Shown in pieces: positions 61,417-64,000 of a stretch of DNA of 64,000 bases. The stretch covers positions 17,601 to 81,600 of the forward strand of contig PNLP01000031.1 of assembly GCA_013823135.1 (NCBI GenBank). The letters are read 5' to 3'. Positions within the stretch are counted from its first letter, which is position 1. The number at the start of each line of letters is the position of its first letter. The stretch is from Planctomycetaceae bacterium (GTDB taxonomy: Bacteria; Planctomycetota; Planctomycetia; Gemmatales; Gemmataceae). The position numbers and the translations under genes were made by a program. The notes under the pieces were generated by a model. That model had not been told where the DNA came from. It ran no database searches and saw only the letters and a program-made list of their open reading frames with translations.

Positions 61417-62694
61417 ATGATGCATTCGTGTGCGGTGGTACTGGCCGCGTCCTTCACCTTTAGCCTGACTGTGTTCGCCGATGACAAGGTCAAGAAGGGG
61501 CCGCTCGCAGAACTGCCCAGCAAGCCCGGCGCGCATATCGAGAAGATCAAGGCACTCGGCGACAACCAGTGGCTGAATCTTGGCGCACCCACTGCCGACC
61601 CGAAATGGGGCAAGGCACGCGGCAGTGCATGGGGGGCCAAAGCCCTGATCCTCGCACCGGACAAGCGAGGAGCCTTCCTCTTCGGCGAGGGTGTTCACGC
61701 TTACGTCAAGCCTGACGGCCACATCATGGACGACCTGTGGTTCTACGACATCAACACTCACGCATGGAACTGTCTCTACCCCGGTACGAACACGAAGACG
61801 TTCACGCAACGGGTCAATGACAAGGAACTTGTCATTGATGACAACGGCCAGTTGATCGACAAGGACAAACAACCCATACCGGTTCACACGCTGGTTCACG
61901 CCTGGGGGTATCTCGCCTATGACTCCGACCGGAAGAAGTTCGCCTTCCTGAGTTGGAACGGCACGGCGGGCGGGCCGGTCCCCCGGTACTTCCTGGGCGG
62001 CGAGAAGCAGATGGACGAGGGACTGAAGCTGCTCGAAGCGCAGTTGAAGGGCAAAAAGAAAGTAGTCTACTCCCCATGGTTCTACGACGTGGCGTCAGGC
62101 AAGTTTGAATGCTCGCTGACGAGCAACAAAATGGAAGTGAGCGCGGGCGGCTTTCCGCAACTGCACTATCTCCCAGCCAAGAAGCAGTTCTTCGCCGTGG
62201 GTTCGGCAACCGTTGCGATTTACGATCCCGCCAAGAACGAGTGGACCGATGCGAAGCCGAAAGGGCCAAGCCCCAAGGGTTACGACGCCTGCGGTTGCTT
62301 CGATTCCAAACGGAATCGGATTTACCGCAACGACGGCGACGGTTCAAAAGGGGAAGGTCTGATGGCCTACGACATCGCGAGCAACACCTGGAGCCACTTG
62401 AAACCCACTGGCACCGCCCCGGAACCAGCGAACACCAACGCCGCGTTCTACGAGTACGACGCTCGGCTCGATCTCGTCGTGGCGATCCACTTCACCGGCA
62501 AGAAGACCGGGGTCTATGTGTATGACCCGAAAGCGAACTCCTGGGCGGACCCCATTCCCTTCCCGGCGGACGGCCCGAAGTTCCCATTCGCTGCGAACAC
62601 CTGTTACGACCGCGAACTGAACGCATACTTCTGCCACGTCGCGGGCGACAGCAACGACAACGGTGTCGTGTGGGTGTATCGGCACAAGAAGTGA
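61417..62694 (+). CDS. Secreted Kelch-like beta-propeller protein
   Basis: 425 residues. The ATG at 61417 has GGAG 7 bases upstream; a GTG eight codons earlier is possible. A signal peptide (MMHSCAVVLAASFTFSLTVFADD) is followed by repeated blades such as HIMDDLWFYDINTHAWNCLYP, WFYDVASGKFECSL, VAIYDPAKNEWTDAKP, MAYDIASNTWSHLKP and VYVYDPKANSWADP, the Kelch pattern of Y-D-x-x-x-x-x-W. It probably acts outside the cytoplasm. No catalytic copper ligands of galactose oxidase are evident. Confidence 0.82.
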   Translation: MMHSCAVVLAASFTFSLTVFADDKVKKGPLAELPSKPGAHIEKIKALGDNQWLNLGAPTADPKWGKARGSAWGAKALILAPDKRGAFLFGEGVHAYVKPDGHIMDDLWFYDINTHAWNCLYPGTNTKTFTQRVNDKELVIDDNGQLIDKDKQPIPVHTLVHAWGYLAYDSDRKKFAFLSWNGTAGGPVPRYFLGGEKQMDEGLKLLEAQLKGKKKVVYSPWFYDVASGKFECSLTSNKMEVSAGGFPQLHYLPAKKQFFAVGSATVAIYDPAKNEWTDAKPKGPSPKGYDACGCFDSKRNRIYRNDGDGSKGEGLMAYDIASNTWSHLKPTGTAPEPANTNAAFYEYDARLDLVVAIHFTGKKTGVYVYDPKANSWADPIPFPADGPKFPFAANTCYDRELNAYFCHVAGDSNDNGVVWVYRHKK

Positions 62695-62698
62695 ATGA

Positions 62699-63031
62699 GA
62701 ACGACTTGGTTGTGAAGGGCGTCGCTGCAAGAGTTCCCGAGACAACTTCAAGTTGGAGTTGACGAATCACGTCTTCAGCACAGTCAAAAGCAAACCCAAC
62801 AAGGGTACGGGGACAACCGGCAAGGGTGGCCGTCCGCCCGGTCCAGCGAAGGCAACTGCACCTGCACCCGTGAGCAAACCTGCAAGTGCAAGCACGCCCG
62901 CTCACTCGAATGGCAAGCCGACCGCGACGAAGACGGGCGATCCCGCTGAACTCGCGCTCACCGTGAAACTGCTCGTCGCGTAGTACGGTGTCGAATCGGT
63001 CAAGGCGATGGCGGACGTGTTCGCGTCGTGA
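62699..63031 (+). pseudogene. Interrupted small ORF (amber stop)
   Basis: The frame reads SSRDNFKLELTNHVFSTVKS, then a Gly/Pro/Ala-rich linker and GDPAELALTVKLLVA, then TAG (62981-62983). It continues without a change of phase as YGVESVKAMADVFAS to TGA at 63029. CAG to TAG is the likely change. No ATG fits; TTG at 62753 is a weak start. The family is not recognised. Confidence 0.5.
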
Positions 63032-63040
63032 TCGAGCAGA

Positions 63041-63229
63041 TCACGCTGCACGGCGGTTGCCGAGCGAGACCAACGGCGGCAGCTTGGCCACGTCTTGCAC
63101 GTTCGCCTGCCGAACGCTCGGCCACTTGTTCGCGTCGCACTCGTTGCGGAACCTCATGGTTGCTTCCATCGTGGTCTTGGCGAACACGATCCACTTGTTA
63201 TCCACGACGTAAGGCGTCTGGTCGTTCAC
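63041..63229 (-). CDS. Small hypothetical protein
   Basis: 62 residues from a GTG with AAGGGG about 7 bases upstream. The phrases NKWIVFAKTTMEATMRFRNE and NVQDVAKLPPLVSLGN look protein-like, but there is no known family. It may be the C-terminal part of a larger decayed gene, since the frame is open upstream. Confidence 0.4.
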   Translation of the reverse strand: MNDQTPYVVDNKWIVFAKTTMEATMRFRNECDANKWPSVRQANVQDVAKLPPLVSLGNRRAA

Positions 63230-63482
63230 GGCTGGCCCCTTCCCATTGGTGAGGGTGGTTGGTGACGTTCGCGCAGCGATTACTTTTCGGAACACGCGGT
63301 GACGGGCAATATCGTTGGCCGGTCGGGTGTTCAAGTGGAAACCGCCAGCGACACCGTGACGCGACTCTCGCACGATTGCCGACGCGGAAGCAGATCGAGC
63401 GCGAAACCGTGTGGTAACATCCACAGGGATTCGCACGTTGCCCCATCGCGGTTTGTCACTGCGTGAGCATGGAGATCGTTCG

Positions 63483-63842
63483 ATGGTACTGGCCGCGCCG
63501 CTTCTTCTCCTCTCAACCCTGACCAGCACTGACTGGCCGGATATCAGCGTCATCGTCTTTCGCCACCATCCCGGTCGCTTTGCCACACAGCAACAAGTGG
63601 CGGCACGAGAGCGTGACAAGGAAGCCATCTTCGCAGCCATCAAGGACGCCGGGATCAACTACTCTTATGGTGGCGGGTTGGGGAGCGGGTACGAACTGTC
63701 CCTGCGACTCGTGGATTTGGTGCGGTGGCAACAGTTGGTGGAGAAGTTTCACAAGCACCGTTCGCTCGCGTACTACACCGAGTGGCAGCACGACCGGACT
63801 GGGTATGGGTTGCTGCGGCTTCCGTGGGTCAATCCGAAGTGA
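63483..63842 (+). CDS. Small secreted protein
   Basis: 119 residues with GGAG 9 bases before the ATG. A hydrophobic start (MVLAAPLLLLSTLTSTDWPD) may be a signal peptide. The mature part (SVIVFRHHPGRFATQQQ, then AIFAAIKDAGINYSYGGGLG) reads like an alpha/beta domain. No family is recognised. Confidence 0.65.
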   Translation: MVLAAPLLLLSTLTSTDWPDISVIVFRHHPGRFATQQQVAARERDKEAIFAAIKDAGINYSYGGGLGSGYELSLRLVDLVRWQQLVEKFHKHRSLAYYTEWQHDRTGYGLLRLPWVNPK

Positions 63843-64000
63843 GGGAACCTGCATCAGTCGCAATGTGTGTGCGCGGTTCCGAGCCGACGAACCGAAACGC
63901 TCCCGCGACAACAAGTCCAGGCGTTGCGCGACGCACCTTCACGTTCTTCTTCCGCAGCGACAGCGAGGAGTTGCTCGTGCGATTCGTAATCGGCCCCCCT
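63843..64000. other. End of window, nothing recognised
   Basis: No supported gene, tRNA or repeat is visible in the last 158 bases. Confidence 0.4.

Noticed and set aside
45000..64000. CRISPR array or CRISPR-associated genes in the accessory region
   Set aside because: No regularly spaced identical repeats and no Cas motifs were found. The 40-42-base repeats at 47448 are too few and the intervals are not unique spacers.
45051..64000. Second tRNA-Val copy as right end of the island
   Set aside because: No match to the T-arm and acceptor sequence of 45009-45050 was noticed further right, so the right end cannot be placed in this window.

Overview
The window is GC-rich bacterial chromosome from a planctomycete, most likely a Gemmata-type genome. 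The support is a set of genes typical of that group: a DUF1501 protein with a twin-arginine-type leader, a TIGR03067 protein, a MoxR/DUF58/DUF4129 cluster, an ECF sigma factor with a long Pro/Lys tail, many proline-rich secreted proteins, and dispersed palindromic repeats. The assignment is an inference, because there is no rRNA or marker gene to confirm it.

Region 1 (about 1-44,540) is ordinary core chromosome. It holds purine genes (a purine nucleoside phosphorylase, purE, purK) around zwf, then a five-gene MoxR/DUF58/DUF4129 membrane cluster (5,733-13,593). A block of stand-alone genes follows: HAD hydrolase, FHA-GGDEF diguanylate cyclase, cardiolipin synthase, MDR oxidoreductase, metallo-beta-lactamase-fold hydrolase, csrA, GT87-type glycosyltransferase and endonuclease IV. 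Next come cimA-valS and truB, a GNAT acetyltransferase, a diacylglycerol-kinase-like gene, the TIGR03067 and DUF1501 proteins, the sigma factor, a FAD monooxygenase, rluB, pyrK and an ArsR regulator.

The most interesting regulatory element is at 28,050-28,280. A sigma70-like promoter is followed by a 34-codon leader ORF rich in Val, Ile and Thr codons with no Leu. After its stop come a candidate antiterminator and an intrinsic terminator with a T6 tract. All of this lies in front of cimA (an isoleucine precursor enzyme) and valS. It reads as a complete ribosome-stalling attenuator that joins branched-chain amino acid synthesis to valyl-tRNA synthetase.

Region 2 (44,738-45,050) is a tRNA cluster on the minus strand. 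It holds tRNA-His(GTG), a tRNA-Thr(CGT)-like gene with abnormal D-arm and T-loop, and the 3' half of a tRNA-Val(GAC) gene. The tRNA-Val fragment is best explained as the attachment site of an integrated element.

Region 3 (about 45,050 to at least 58,800, possibly beyond the window) is accessory DNA. It starts with a tyrosine recombinase flanked by inverted pairs of a CTAG-containing 12-mer, an excisionase-like HTH protein and 1.4 kb of ORF-poor, GGCCG-rich DNA with iteron-like repeats. Further on are small unknown genes, a PD-(D/E)XK-like protein, a broken DUF3644 gene, a PHP plus SMC-like ATPase of TrlF/Ppl type (a candidate anti-phage protein), a complete IS5-family element with a TTA target duplication, a candidate toxin-immunity pair and several decayed gene fragments. 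The last 5 kb carries a secreted beta-helix protein, a secreted propeller-like protein and more decayed ORFs. No second copy of the tRNA-Val half was seen, so the right boundary is not defined.
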